Positions 35,354-44,152 of a DNA stretch of 64,000 nt are shown here, piece after piece (within the stretch, counting starts at the first letter, position 1; every line of letters starts with the position of its first letter). The stretch comes from Paraburkholderia franconis (GTDB taxonomy: Bacteria > Pseudomonadota > Gammaproteobacteria > Burkholderiales > Burkholderiaceae): contig NZ_WHNP01000010.1 in the NCBI RefSeq assembly GCF_009362735.1, forward strand, positions 62,001 through 126,000, written 5' to 3'. The notes under the pieces are model-generated. The model saw only the letters and a list, made by a program, of their open reading frames with translations. It ran no database searches and was not told where the DNA came from. Position numbers and translations under genes: made by a program.

Positions 35354-36661
35354 TTAAGCGCCCCAGGTCACGCTGCCGAGTACTGCGATCGACTCGACAT
35401 GGCGCGGACCGAAGTCGTTTTTGGCGATCACACGGATGAGCGTCTGGTCGCGCTGGAACGCGCTCACCACATTGCCCTCGGAATCCTTGTAGGTGGCTTC
35501 CTTGCTGTAGTCGATCTCGAGCGTTTCTTCCTCGCCAATGAACACGTCGCCGAAGTCGGCGAAATAGATCTCCGATTCGTTGGTGCCGGCGCCGAGGTTG
35601 ATCGGGATCTGCGTGGTCTTGCCGACCGGATAGCCCTTCAGCATGCCGTTATCGAGCTCCGGATAGACCTTGTTGCCGTTGCCGTCGCGCATGCCCGACA
35701 GGAAGCGGAATACGCGCGGCGCCATGATCCAGCCGGGCTGGGTCATGTTCGCATCGGCACCCTCCAAGGCGAGGATCGCCTTGTTCAGGTCTGTTTCGAC
35801 CTTCTGGATCGTCGAACCGTCGCTCGCCGGGATCACATTGCCGGCGAGCGCCCAGAAGCGCAGGCCCTTCGGCGTGTTCGCCGTGCCGTCGTCACGGATG
35901 AACGCCTTGTCCTCGCGCGCGCCGATCGCTGCGGTGAGATCAGCTATTACGATCTGGTCAACGTTGGGGTTGACGCCCGCATACTTCAGCAGGTCGTTCG
36001 CGATCGGCACGAGCGCGGCGAGCTTTTTCGCCGTGAGCTGCAGGTCGTCGAACTGTTGCTCGGTCGCGGGCATGTCGGTGTCAGCGCCGACGTAGCCAAC
36101 GACCGCGCCGCCCTTCAGACGCGGAATCGTGATGTTGCCGTTGGTAATCGGCAGCGTGCGCGCGCCGAGCTTGCGCACCACCGACTTCGGGCGCAGCAAC
36201 TCAATCACTTCGCTCGAGAGGTTCGCCGGGACCAGAATACCGCCCGCGCTCGACGTGAGCGTATTGAGCGACATGGCGACTTCCTCGCCGAAGCCGCGCT
36301 CGATGGCAAGCTTCGATGCCATCTGGGCGTCGCCGCCCGCGGCAGCCAGTGCACGGACCATGCGCGCCATCTTTGCACCTTTCACCTCGGGCGCCTTCGG
36401 TTGCGCCGGAACGCTCGGGGCAGCAGGCGTGGCGACAGCCGCCGGCGTCGGATCGACAGGAACCGCCGCGGCAGCAGCCATACGCTCAGCCGCTTCGGCT
36501 CGCTCAATTTGCCCCGTGATCTCGTTGAATTTCGAAGTCAGATTTGCGAATTCGGCGTGCTGCTCAGCCGACAACGCGACTCCACCGGCCTCGATTGCCG
36601 CAAGCGCCTGGACCTGCTGGTTGATATTTGCGCGTTCGCGGCGAAGTTCGTTGATGTTCAA
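35354..36661 (-). CDS. HK97-family major capsid protein with N-terminal scaffold domain
   Basis: 435 residues. The first 110 form the delta/scaffold region: coiled coil (LRRERANINQQVQALAAIEA), then a Pro/Ala linker, removed by the S49 protease in this family. The mature part has the HK97 fold signature (TLTSSAGGILVPANLSSEVI, YFADFGDVFIGEEETLEIDY). The start is TTG with GGAG seven bases upstream; no in-frame ATG precedes it. Follows protease and portal genes. Confidence 0.92.
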   Translation of the reverse strand: MNINELRRERANINQQVQALAAIEAGGVALSAEQHAEFANLTSKFNEITGQIERAEAAERMAAAAAVPVDPTPAAVATPAAPSVPAQPKAPEVKGAKMARMVRALAAAGGDAQMASKLAIERGFGEEVAMSLNTLTSSAGGILVPANLSSEVIELLRPKSVVRKLGARTLPITNGNITIPRLKGGAVVGYVGADTDMPATEQQFDDLQLTAKKLAALVPIANDLLKYAGVNPNVDQIVIADLTAAIGAREDKAFIRDDGTANTPKGLRFWALAGNVIPASDGSTIQKVETDLNKAILALEGADANMTQPGWIMAPRVFRFLSGMRDGNGNKVYPELDNGMLKGYPVGKTTQIPINLGAGTNESEIYFADFGDVFIGEEETLEIDYSKEATYKDSEGNVVSAFQRDQTLIRVIAKNDFGPRHVESIAVLGSVTWGA

Positions 36662-36672
36662 GGTTCATCTCC

Positions 36673-36697
36673 AAAAAAAATGCCGCCCGAAGGCGGC
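36673..36697 (-). terminator. Hairpin with U-tract just upstream of the capsid gene
   Basis: GCCGCC-TTCG-GGCGGC followed by ATTTTTTTT on the minus strand, ending nine bases before the capsid ribosome site. It may uncouple capsid from portal/protease expression. Confidence 0.55.
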
Positions 36698-36760
36698 GAC
36701 ACTCGACTGAGACGCGAACGCGCTCACGTGAGAATTAGATAGATCGAAACACTCGATGCT

Positions 36761-37729
36761 TCAGTAGCGGGCGCGCATGTTCATCGCCGCAGCCTGGGCA
36801 GCCACGCTGCGACGCGGCGTCGCTTTCGCCTGGCGATCTGCGCGGGACGCGCGAACTTCAGCCGCGATCCGGTTGACCGCCGCCTGCGGCGTCTCGACAC
36901 TGTCGGCCAGCCCGGCATCGACGCCCTGCTTGCCGAAGTAGATTCCCGCTTGGGTGTCTTTCACTGCCTGCGTGGTCAAGCCACGGAAGTTCGCGATCGC
37001 GTCGACGAACTGCTGGTAGCTGTTCTGGACCATGCCCTGCAGGAACTGTAACGACTGGTCGCTGAGCGGCTCGTGTGGCGTGAGATCGTTCTTGTGGTCG
37101 CCCGCGAACACGGACGTGACCTTCACCCCCTGCTGCTCGTCGCGCTTCGAGACGTCGAGGTGTTTCGCGATCACGCCGATAGAGCCTACCCCCGAAGTCT
37201 GGCTGACGATGACGTTCGATGCTGCCGCCGCGATGAGGTAACCGCCCGAGAACGCCGAGAAGTTGACGATCGCCGTGACGGGCTTCACCTGCGCGGCCGC
37301 GCGGATGTCGTTCGCGAGCTCGAATGCGCCTGTTGCGCTGCCGCCGTTGCTGTCGATGTCGAGGATGATGTGCTCGACCGCAGGGTCTGCGACGGCCTGA
37401 TTCACGGAGGAACGCAGGCCCTCGTAGCTCGTCATCGGCTCGCACGGGTTCATGTGCGCCGAGCGCGACACGAGGATGCCCGAAACCGGAATGATGTCGA
37501 GGCCGGTATCCGCGACCACGGCGCGCCGACGATCCACCGCCGTCGCCATCTGCGCGCCACCGTGGCCGTCATCATCCATGATCTGCGGCTGTGCGCCGTT
37601 CACGCTCAGATTGACGATGTTCAGGTGCAGCGACTGATTCGCCCACTGCATTGCGAGGTCCATCATGTGGTCCGTCACAAGCTGCGGCTGGTTGAAGATC
37701 AGGCTCGCAAGTCGGAGATGTGGTCTCAA
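36761..37729 (-). CDS. S49 (SppA-like) head maturation protease
   Basis: 322 residues. IIPVSGILVSRS starts the fold, DIDSNGGSATGAF and the nucleophile motif SAFSGGYLIAAAAS (Ser161) follow, with the general-base Lys in DVSKRDEQQG. It processes the capsid scaffold domain and portal region. 4-bp overlap with portal, just upstream of the capsid gene, as usual in HK97-like heads. Confidence 0.9.
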   Translation of the reverse strand: MRPHLRLASLIFNQPQLVTDHMMDLAMQWANQSLHLNIVNLSVNGAQPQIMDDDGHGGAQMATAVDRRRAVVADTGLDIIPVSGILVSRSAHMNPCEPMTSYEGLRSSVNQAVADPAVEHIILDIDSNGGSATGAFELANDIRAAAQVKPVTAIVNFSAFSGGYLIAAAASNVIVSQTSGVGSIGVIAKHLDVSKRDEQQGVKVTSVFAGDHKNDLTPHEPLSDQSLQFLQGMVQNSYQQFVDAIANFRGLTTQAVKDTQAGIYFGKQGVDAGLADSVETPQAAVNRIAAEVRASRADRQAKATPRRSVAAQAAAMNMRARY

Positions 37730-38988
37730 GTCAGGATCCTTTGAATGTCGTCTATTTCCGCCTTGGTGGGCTCAGCAGGCTTGCTGACCGGCAGCGGAAT
37801 CGGCTTCGATGCGTCCACCATGTTAAGCGGGCTCAAATACACGTCACCACCCTTGACGGGCGGCATGTTTTCTAGCCGACGAATGTCGTTGATCGACAGC
37901 CAGCCCCACTGCCTGCCGACTGCGTAGGCGGCGTATCGCGAGGCCTGATCGCCGCGCAGCAGGCCGGCCACGTTGTATTCGATGAAATACTGGTTGCGCT
38001 CCGACGGCAGCAGCAGATCGCGCGTCTTCGCCTGCTCATGCCGCTTGATCCACGGCAAAAGCGTGTAGATGACGAACTGGATCTCCTGGTGCTCGATGTT
38101 GCTGAATGTCGCACGCTCCAGCTCGTTCACCATGTGGGCCGGAATCTTGTAGATCCGCGCGATGTCGATGGTCGAAAGCCGCAGCGCTTCGATCAGCGCC
38201 GCATCGACGTTCGTCATCGACAGCGGCCTGAACGTCATCCCCTCCTGCAGCAGCGCCACCTTCTTGGCGTTCCCCGCGCCGCCAAACTTCGCGTTCCAGC
38301 CGTCAGTGATCTTGTCGACGCTGCCCTGATCCTTCAGCGGAGGCGCAGTCGCCGGCCGCTCGATCACACCAGACAGCGCCGTGCCATTCATGAACGACTT
38401 ACCCGCGTACTGCTGGATTGCCTGCGCATGGCCTATCGCATTGGCGTGCAGCATGATCGGCGAGAGCCCTGTGTAGCCGTTGATCGACATCCAGCGCACG
38501 TGATGCATCAGCCGCTGTGGCATCGGGTCCGAGCCGTACACGCGGTATACGGGCATCAGGTCGCTACCCTTCATGACCGTCACTGCCTCGTGGTCAAGCG
38601 GGTAAAGACCCTGAACGACGCCCGACGAATCGCGATCGATGAAGCTGTAGCTATTGCCGCGCAGCCCGACCGCGATCTGCGACTGCTCCTGATACTCGAA
38701 TGGCGTCTGCCAAGGGTTGGGCTGGTATTTCAGGATCGCGTAAAGCGGGTGATCGATGGCCAGAACCCGGTCATCGCCCTTTCGTTCGTAGATCTCGATC
38801 GGCAGCTGCGCGATGCTCTCCGCGAGCAGCGAGACGCAGTTTTGCAGAACGGTTAGCGACAGCGCCGAGTGGGCAGTAACCACCTGACCCGCCTCAGATC
38901 GGGCGCTCCCCAGCAGCGATGACACCCAGCCAGACGATCCCATCTGCGTCATGGCAAGGTTGGATAGCAGTTGCTTGCTAAAGAACAT
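37726..38988 (-). CDS. HK97-family portal protein
   Basis: 420 residues. TVLQNCVSLLAESIAQLPIE, NPWQTPFEYQEQ, GNSYSFIDRD and PAHMVNELERATFSNIEHQ are portal signatures. The dodecameric ring forms the DNA channel of the head. Lies between a two-helix membrane protein and the head protease. Confidence 0.92.
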   Translation of the reverse strand: MFFSKQLLSNLAMTQMGSSGWVSSLLGSARSEAGQVVTAHSALSLTVLQNCVSLLAESIAQLPIEIYERKGDDRVLAIDHPLYAILKYQPNPWQTPFEYQEQSQIAVGLRGNSYSFIDRDSSGVVQGLYPLDHEAVTVMKGSDLMPVYRVYGSDPMPQRLMHHVRWMSINGYTGLSPIMLHANAIGHAQAIQQYAGKSFMNGTALSGVIERPATAPPLKDQGSVDKITDGWNAKFGGAGNAKKVALLQEGMTFRPLSMTNVDAALIEALRLSTIDIARIYKIPAHMVNELERATFSNIEHQEIQFVIYTLLPWIKRHEQAKTRDLLLPSERNQYFIEYNVAGLLRGDQASRYAAYAVGRQWGWLSINDIRRLENMPPVKGGDVYLSPLNMVDASKPIPLPVSKPAEPTKAEIDDIQRILT

Positions 38989-38991
38989 GGC

Positions 38992-39186
38992 TCACTTCCC
39001 TCCCGTCTCGGAAGGTGCGCCGAGCGCAATACGAGCCGCCGCGCGATCAGCGAGGAATGCCCAGAACAGCAGTAGGACACCCGCGACGATCAGTCCGGCG
39101 GGCACGCTGACCAGCGCCACCCCGGCGACCAGTAGCACGAAGCCGAGCAGGCCGGCGACCCAGGCTGCAACACCGATGACATTCAA
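38992..39186 (-). CDS. Small two-helix membrane protein
   Basis: 64 residues, nearly all hydrophobic, with two transmembrane helices (AAWVAGLLGFVLLVAGVAL and PAGLIVAGVLLLFWAFL). It overlaps the terminase by 4 bp and is three bases from the portal. Similar small membrane proteins are seen between terminase and portal in related phages, with no known role. Confidence 0.75.
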   Translation of the reverse strand: MNVIGVAAWVAGLLGFVLLVAGVALVSVPAGLIVAGVLLLFWAFLADRAAARIALGAPSETGGK

Positions 39187-40895
39187 ATTCCCACCCCCTG
39201 GTCATACACAGAGCCGCCGTATAGCGCCGCTGGGTTGAGCGCAATCAGCGTCACCGCGTTGAACAAAGCCATCAGCGGATCGATTTTCCCGGTCCCACTG
39301 GCTTGTTTCGTGATGTTGACGGCGTTCCCGACCGGCACCACGCGGGCGTTCCCGACGCACCATGCCATCAGCCCCTGACCGCCATGCATGAGCACGCCAT
39401 CGGGCGCGGCCCCCTGCCCGCCCCCCTTTCGACCACTCGCCGACGCGAGCCGCCGCTCGGCAGTCTTGATGGCGCCCGAGAGCTTCCAACCCTGCGAAAT
39501 GCCGATTACCTTCTCTTCAGGTACGCCGGCGTCGGCCAGCGCGTCGAGCACGCCGCCAATTCCAGCGGGGTCCGCGCCGACTTTGTCGAGCAAACCCGCC
39601 TGATGAATCGTCGAGACGATGTCGGCGACATCGCGCACGTCGTCGCCGATCTGCTGCACAATCGTCAGGTCGCCGTCGCGCTCAAAATCGAGCAGCCGCG
39701 CCGCGATCTCCTTGCGACGCTCTAATACCGAGGGATGTGCCCATGCATGCGTCCACGTGAGCCAATTACGCGTGTCGCGCTCGCGTCCGACGACCGCGAA
39801 ACCAAGTAGATCGTCTAGGCCGCCGCCGTCGATCCCAACGTCTATCACTTCGCACCTAGCGATCAGTTCATCGAGCGAAATTTGCGGGGCCAGTGCTGCG
39901 GCTTCCCAGAAATCTGCGCCTGCCCATCGATCGTTGCGCAGCGCGAGGCCGATCTCGACGTTCGCGTGCTTGGCGAGAAAGCCACGGAACGACTCTTCGC
40001 CCGTCTCCTTCGCCTTTTTGAACTCGCGCTCGAGGTATGCCTGATCGACCGAAAAGCCGAAGTTCGGATTGACCATCGCGAGGTTCTCGACCTTCAGATG
40101 CTCTTTCCGCGCAACCATCTCGGGCGGGTGCTCGAAGATCACCGGCACGAAGCAGGGATCGTGGATCTTGCCGTCGCGCACGTCGCGCGCGTAGCGGAGC
40201 TTCTGCAGGAACACGCCCGCCGGCGGGTCGTTCGACTGGGTCGTCAGGTAGATGACGAAGCCCTCGGGACGCGAGGCGAGACCGCCGGTCGCCTCGCGCA
40301 ACATGTCTTCTGCGTTCGGCTGTTTGCCGAACAGCCACAGTTCGTCGATCAGCGTGCCGACGCTCTTCTTGCCGCTGACCGTGTTCGCATCAGCCGCAAC
40401 GACCTTTAGAGTCGCGCCCATCGTGCGATGCGTGATCGTCTTGATGTGCGTTTGCACCTGGAACAGATCGTCGAGCTCTTCCTCGTGCTTCACCATGTCC
40501 CGGCTCGGTGCGAAGCTGTTATTCGCGACCTCGATCGTCGGTGCGAGGATCGAGTACTCGGCCGACATGCGCCAGTTCAGGATCATCGCGGTCATCATGA
40601 TCCCGGCAGCAAGTGTCGATTTGCTGTTTTTCTTCGGGATGCACACGAACCACTCGGTGATCAGCCGCCGGCCGCTCTCCGCATCATATGCACCGAAGAT
40701 CGACGCGACCAGATCGAAGACCCATTGCGCCGACGACTCGCCGAACGTCGGGCTGCCCGGCGCATCAACGATTTTGAGCTGCTTGAACACGGCGAGCGCC
40801 TGCTCAGCCTGCTCAGGAAAGATCGGAGGCGGGATGATCGAGCGTCCTGACTTGAGCCGTTCGGCCCAATCAGGACACGCTGTCGACCATTCCAT
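39183..40895 (-). CDS. Terminase large subunit
   Basis: 570 residues. ATPase: Walker A-like CIPKKNSKSTLAAG near residue 90 and Walker B GTLIDELWLFG. Nuclease domain: acidic residues in DVGIDGGGLDDLLGFAVVG and later DPAGIGGVLDALAD. The HK97/phage terminase 1-like type, which pumps DNA into heads and cuts it. Packaging mode cannot be decided here. Confidence 0.92.
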   Translation of the reverse strand: MEWSTACPDWAERLKSGRSIIPPPIFPEQAEQALAVFKQLKIVDAPGSPTFGESSAQWVFDLVASIFGAYDAESGRRLITEWFVCIPKKNSKSTLAAGIMMTAMILNWRMSAEYSILAPTIEVANNSFAPSRDMVKHEEELDDLFQVQTHIKTITHRTMGATLKVVAADANTVSGKKSVGTLIDELWLFGKQPNAEDMLREATGGLASRPEGFVIYLTTQSNDPPAGVFLQKLRYARDVRDGKIHDPCFVPVIFEHPPEMVARKEHLKVENLAMVNPNFGFSVDQAYLEREFKKAKETGEESFRGFLAKHANVEIGLALRNDRWAGADFWEAAALAPQISLDELIARCEVIDVGIDGGGLDDLLGFAVVGRERDTRNWLTWTHAWAHPSVLERRKEIAARLLDFERDGDLTIVQQIGDDVRDVADIVSTIHQAGLLDKVGADPAGIGGVLDALADAGVPEEKVIGISQGWKLSGAIKTAERRLASASGRKGGGQGAAPDGVLMHGGQGLMAWCVGNARVVPVGNAVNITKQASGTGKIDPLMALFNAVTLIALNPAALYGGSVYDQGVGI

Positions 40896-40898
40896 GTG

Positions 40899-41396
40899 TT
40901 ATTTCCCGTTGACCAGCTTCAGCGGCGGCTTCGGCACGCCGAACTTACTAGCCGCCTTCTTCGCCGCTTCGGTTTTCGCGTCCTTCTTGCCACCCTCGCC
41001 GAGCTTAGGATGAAAGAACGGCATAAGCGTCTGTGCAGCCGTGACCCGTAGCTTCGGCTCCGTCATCTGGTCGTTCATCGCAGCCAGAAGGAAGTCTTTC
41101 GGGTCCTTGAAGGTCAGAATCGCTTCCAATGCGAATCCGGCAGCGACGGCAGCTTGAGTCACCGCCTCTTTCTCGGTCGGCGGCGCCGCCCTTTCTTTCG
41201 TCGCGGCTTTTTCCTTCGCCGCAGGCTTCTTACGATGCTGCGCGAGGTAGGTGACGACGTCCTTGTCTTTAACAAGTCGCGACCCAGCCTGCGACGCGGT
41301 CGCCGGACTGTAGCCAGCCGCGATAGCCGCGTCCTTATTGGACTTCCGGGCTAAAACGGCCTCGGCGAATAGCCTCTTCTTGCCTGTTAAAGCCAT
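40899..41396 (-). CDS. Terminase small subunit
   Basis: 165 residues. The N-terminal helix-turn-helix (KKRLFAEAVLARKSNKDAAI, then GYSPATASQAGSRLV) is that of terminase 2 small subunits, which recognise the pac/cos site; a Lys/Ala-rich linker and tail follow. ATG with GGGAG nine bases upstream is favoured over a GTG two codons earlier. Confidence 0.88.
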   Translation of the reverse strand: MALTGKKRLFAEAVLARKSNKDAAIAAGYSPATASQAGSRLVKDKDVVTYLAQHRKKPAAKEKAATKERAAPPTEKEAVTQAAVAAGFALEAILTFKDPKDFLLAAMNDQMTEPKLRVTAAQTLMPFFHPKLGEGGKKDAKTEAAKKAASKFGVPKPPLKLVNGK

Positions 41397-41475
41397 TAAC
41401 ACGATCTCCCATGGGGGAAATAATCTGTGCGTGAGGTACCGGTCGGTTTCGGAGCCGAAAGCCTCCCGAGCTTTT

Positions 41476-42327
41476 TCATAGCCCTACCCCCACCTCAGCT
41501 CCCGCGATCGCATCGACGGGCGACCAGCCAAGGATGTCGCTCTTCAGGCTGTTGCAACGCCTGCACGCACATTGGGTATTCGCGTAGGTGTGGTCTCCAC
41601 CCCTTGCCAATGGAACCACGTGGTCCAACTCGGGAGCGTCATGGTCATACGTCCCGCGCTTGGAGCGCGGCGTGGGGATGCCACACAGCCGGCACGCCCA
41701 GCCATCCCGCTCGAAAACCTCGAATGGATCAACTTTCTCGACGTGCGCCGCGCGCTCCGTCGCCTTCCGCGCCATCCTGCTTACGCGCTTATAGGCGCGA
41801 TCCCGTGCGCGCCTGCACGGCCTACATAGCGAAACATTCGACGAGCCATACAGAGGACAGAACTGCAAGCTGCATCCGCGGCATGCGACAACCTTGGCAG
41901 TGGATCTATGCGCATTTAGCGCCATCACCTTGGCGCCGATCCTGCGATATTCCGCCGAGCATGCATCGCTGCATTGAGCCCGAGGTAGCCGCGACGTAAA
42001 AGCAGCATTGCACACCGCGCACGTCCCAAAATGCACGCTAGACCAACGCACCCGCAGGCTCGCCTCTTCGGCGTTTTTCGCCTTTTGCAGGAATGAGCAC
42101 TCGCGCGAACAGAATGTCGTCCTGCTCGTCGCCTTTGGCTTGTATTGCTTGCCGCACTGCTTGCAGGTGCAAAGCGGCCTTGCCCTATCGGCGTTCCTGC
42201 AAGCTGCCGAGCAAAATAGCTTTCTGTGACGCGCCGGCGTAAATTCCGCTCCGCAGTGCCTGCACTTTGTGTGGACGCACGCCTCCCAGCAGCCGCAACA
42301 TGACAGCCGCTGGTAGGTTTCGTGCAA
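41476..42327 (-). CDS. HNH endonuclease with multiple zinc knuckles
   Basis: 283 residues with four CxxC...C-type knuckles in the first 180 residues (CRHCGAEF, CKQCGKQY, CAVCNAAF, CRGCSLQF) and a C-terminal HNH domain (CRLCGIP, then DHDAPELDHVVPLARGGDH and NTQCACRRCNSLKSD). Start is TTG; a weak ribosome site makes this uncertain. The second HNH gene lies 3 bp upstream. Phage HNH proteins near terminase assist DNA cleavage during packaging; a mobile endonuclease is the alternative. Confidence 0.82.
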   Translation of the reverse strand: MHETYQRLSCCGCWEACVHTKCRHCGAEFTPARHRKLFCSAACRNADRARPLCTCKQCGKQYKPKATSRTTFCSRECSFLQKAKNAEEASLRVRWSSVHFGTCAVCNAAFTSRLPRAQCSDACSAEYRRIGAKVMALNAHRSTAKVVACRGCSLQFCPLYGSSNVSLCRPCRRARDRAYKRVSRMARKATERAAHVEKVDPFEVFERDGWACRLCGIPTPRSKRGTYDHDAPELDHVVPLARGGDHTYANTQCACRRCNSLKSDILGWSPVDAIAGAEVGVGL

Positions 42328-42330
42328 TTC

Positions 42331-42654
42331 TTAATAGCCTTCGAATCTCGCCTTCTGCTCTTCTGCCGTCTTCAGCTTGTGGCACGGATCTGTGCAGAGC
42401 GGCTGGAGATTGCTCTCGTCGTTCGAGCCGCCCTGCTCAAGCGGCACGATGTGATCGATCTGATCGCGGCTCGACACCCAGACCCGACCGCAGCGAGCGC
42501 ACCGATAACCGTGAGCCAGCGCCACACGCTCGCGTGTCCTCATCCATGTGCTGCCGCGTACGCGCTCGGTCGCACCTGCTTTTGCCTCAAGCGTCTTCAC
42601 GCGACTGAGAGTCGATGTGGCAAGCCGAGGCTTGAGGGTCCGGAGTCTGGTCAC
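42331..42654 (-). CDS. HNH endonuclease, terminase-associated
   Basis: 107 residues ending in a compact HNH: CARCGRVW, then DQIDHIVPLEQGGSNDESN and CHKLKTAEEQ. In HK97-like phages a small HNH protein next to terminase is needed for specific end cleavage. GTG start overlapping the preceding stop (GTGA). Confidence 0.87.
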   Translation of the reverse strand: MTRLRTLKPRLATSTLSRVKTLEAKAGATERVRGSTWMRTRERVALAHGYRCARCGRVWVSSRDQIDHIVPLEQGGSNDESNLQPLCTDPCHKLKTAEEQKARFEGY

Positions 42655-42893
42655 TGCGCCGCAGGCGTGAAGTCGACGTAGAACTTATCGCCCGGATTGA
42701 ACTTGCCGAACAACGCCGGGTTAGCCACGAAGATCGACAGATCAGCCTGCGGCGAGAACTTCGCGTACGTGTTGTCCTCATCGAGACCGTCTTCACCGTA
42801 CGGCGCGCTCGACTTCGGCACAGCACGGAACTTAAGCGTCTCGCCGCCATGGTGGCGCGTGACCGACTCGACAATCATCTTTGCTCGCATCAT
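42651..42893 (-). CDS. Hypothetical phage protein
   Basis: 80 residues beginning MMRAKMIVESVTRHHGGETL and ending in a beta-rich segment (KFNPGDKFYVDFTPAA). It resembles small proteins seen upstream of HNH/terminase genes in Burkholderia phages. Overlaps both neighbours by 3-4 bp. No function known. Confidence 0.7.
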   Translation of the reverse strand: MMRAKMIVESVTRHHGGETLKFRAVPKSSAPYGEDGLDEDNTYAKFSPQADLSIFVANPALFGKFNPGDKFYVDFTPAAQ

Positions 42894-43021
42894 GTGGTGC
42901 TCTCAGGTTGAACGGAAAAGAAGTCTGCGACATCGTTGAATGACATCGACAACAGCCACGCCGACCGCGCGCAGTAGCGGAACAGGATGCTGATTGCATC
43001 GAGTGTCTCGGCGTTGAACAT
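42890..43021 (-). CDS. Short hypothetical protein, first gene of the late packaging operon
   Basis: 43 residues (MFNAETLDAISILFRYCARS onward), with GGAG five bases before the ATG. It is the first gene after a strong terminator, so the packaging/head operon promoter is probably just upstream. Family unrecognised. Confidence 0.55.
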   Translation of the reverse strand: MFNAETLDAISILFRYCARSAWLLSMSFNDVADFFSVQPESTT

Positions 43022-43034
43022 CGCGGCTCCAAAC

Positions 43035-43067
43035 AAAAAAGCCCGCGAGGCTTTCACCTTGCGGGCT
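43035..43067 (-). terminator. Rho-independent terminator of the Crp/Fnr gene
   Basis: AGCCCGC-AAGG loop CCT-GCGGGCT followed by six T residues on the minus strand, 80 bp after the regulator stop codon. Confidence 0.8.
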
Positions 43068-43147
43068 ACATGTGCACTGATGCACGCGAATCTTGACTTG
43101 CTAAACACGAAGGCGGTCACGCGGGCTCGTGAACCGACTCTCCATAG

Positions 43148-43840
43148 TCAGTCATCCTCGTATCCAGCAGCAATCCTTCGCAATCGGGCGACGTCGCGAA
43201 TGCGCAAGCGCCGTCCCATACGGATGATTACCTCTTCGGTCTCGAGCAACTTGAGCACGCGTGAAACGGTCTCGCGACTCACGTGGGCTAATGCTGCCAT
43301 TGTCGCCTGGCCCGGAAGTTCGACGACTGGCCATCCGTCAGTTCTCTCTCCACTTAAGCGGGAGGCGATAGACGCGGCAACTCGAACCTTGGCACTCGTC
43401 GAGGTTGTTCCACCAAAACTCCGAGCCAGTTGCAATAACTCTGCCGCCATCAACTCACTCAGAGCATGCACGAACGTAGAAGATCGGAGAAGAGCGCGGA
43501 CATGCGTGCGGCTCAAGGTCGCGACAGTACTATGGACTATCGCAGCGACATTAAATGGCAGTGGAATCTGCTGGATTATCGCCTTCGCACCGACGGATTG
43601 GCCGCTGCTGTATGTGCGAATTGGAATTTCGCGTCCATCAGGCGACGCCACGAATGAACGCAACTCTCCCTCAAGCAGCATATGCAGACCGGAGCCCGGG
43701 TCGCCGGCGAATGCAACGTGGTCCCCCGCCTTCACGTGACTGACACGCACAGATTGCGCGACGCTCCTCAGCTCTTCCTCAGAGGCTGTCGCAAGCAGCA
43801 ATTGGTCTCTCAGTAACCGTCTAAGCGCTTCTTCTTTCAT
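43148..43840 (-). CDS. Crp/Fnr-family transcriptional regulator
   Basis: 230 residues. The N-terminal cNMP-type beta-roll (VKAGDHVAFAGDPGSGLHML, then GEIPIRTY-like REIPIRTYSSGQSVG) is followed by a long dimer helix and a Crp-type winged helix (TMAALAHVSRETVSRVLKLL). The Arg/Ser pair that binds cAMP is not obvious, and no N-terminal Fnr cysteines occur. It sits alone between two terminators, between the late regulator and the packaging genes, so it is an independently expressed cargo or a phage regulator. Confidence 0.88.
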   Translation of the reverse strand: MKEEALRRLLRDQLLLATASEEELRSVAQSVRVSHVKAGDHVAFAGDPGSGLHMLLEGELRSFVASPDGREIPIRTYSSGQSVGAKAIIQQIPLPFNVAAIVHSTVATLSRTHVRALLRSSTFVHALSELMAAELLQLARSFGGTTSTSAKVRVAASIASRLSGERTDGWPVVELPGQATMAALAHVSRETVSRVLKLLETEEVIIRMGRRLRIRDVARLRRIAAGYEDD

Positions 43841-44060
43841 TTAGCTTCCATGCGGTTGAACGCACGTCGGCTAGATTAGACATCGCTTTTTTGCAAGCGT
43901 CCTTAGCGTTTTTGAAACACACTATTGCTGCAGCGTGAATTCTTAGCGCGCCACACGCGATGAAACCGCCAGCAGACGATTCCCGAAGAGCAAAGGAATC
44001 GCTTCAGCACTAGATGATCGCCGGCACGTTTCTTAAGCGTCGCACATGCGGCTCCAATGC
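43841..44060. other. Promoter region of the Crp/Fnr gene
   Basis: 220 bp, locally AT-rich, between the regulator ATG and the terminator of the Q-like gene. No gene is supported. It should hold the regulator's own promoter and perhaps an autoregulatory site; no clear Crp-type dyad was found. Confidence 0.45.
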
Positions 44061-44095
44061 AAAAAGCCCGCTAGGCTTTTCGCTTAGCGGGCTTT
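44061..44095 (-). terminator. Rho-independent terminator of the Q-like operon
   Basis: An 11-bp stem AAAGCCCGCTA/TAGCGGGCTTT with T residues on the minus-strand side; nearly symmetrical, so possibly bidirectional. It ends the early minus-strand operon. Confidence 0.8.
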
Positions 44096-44152
44096 GTGCG
44101 CACGATCGGTACGGTATATGAAAACGCAGTTTATGCGGGTGTTTCCCGCACG

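Noticed and set aside
35399-36742. Long plus-strand open frame (447 codons) opposite the capsid gene
   Set aside because: Arg/His-rich antisense frame of a clearly identified HK97 capsid protein.
41476-42654. Retron or group II intron endonuclease
   Set aside because: Two HNH genes lie next to terminase as in HK97-like packaging modules; no reverse transcriptase or intron structure is visible.
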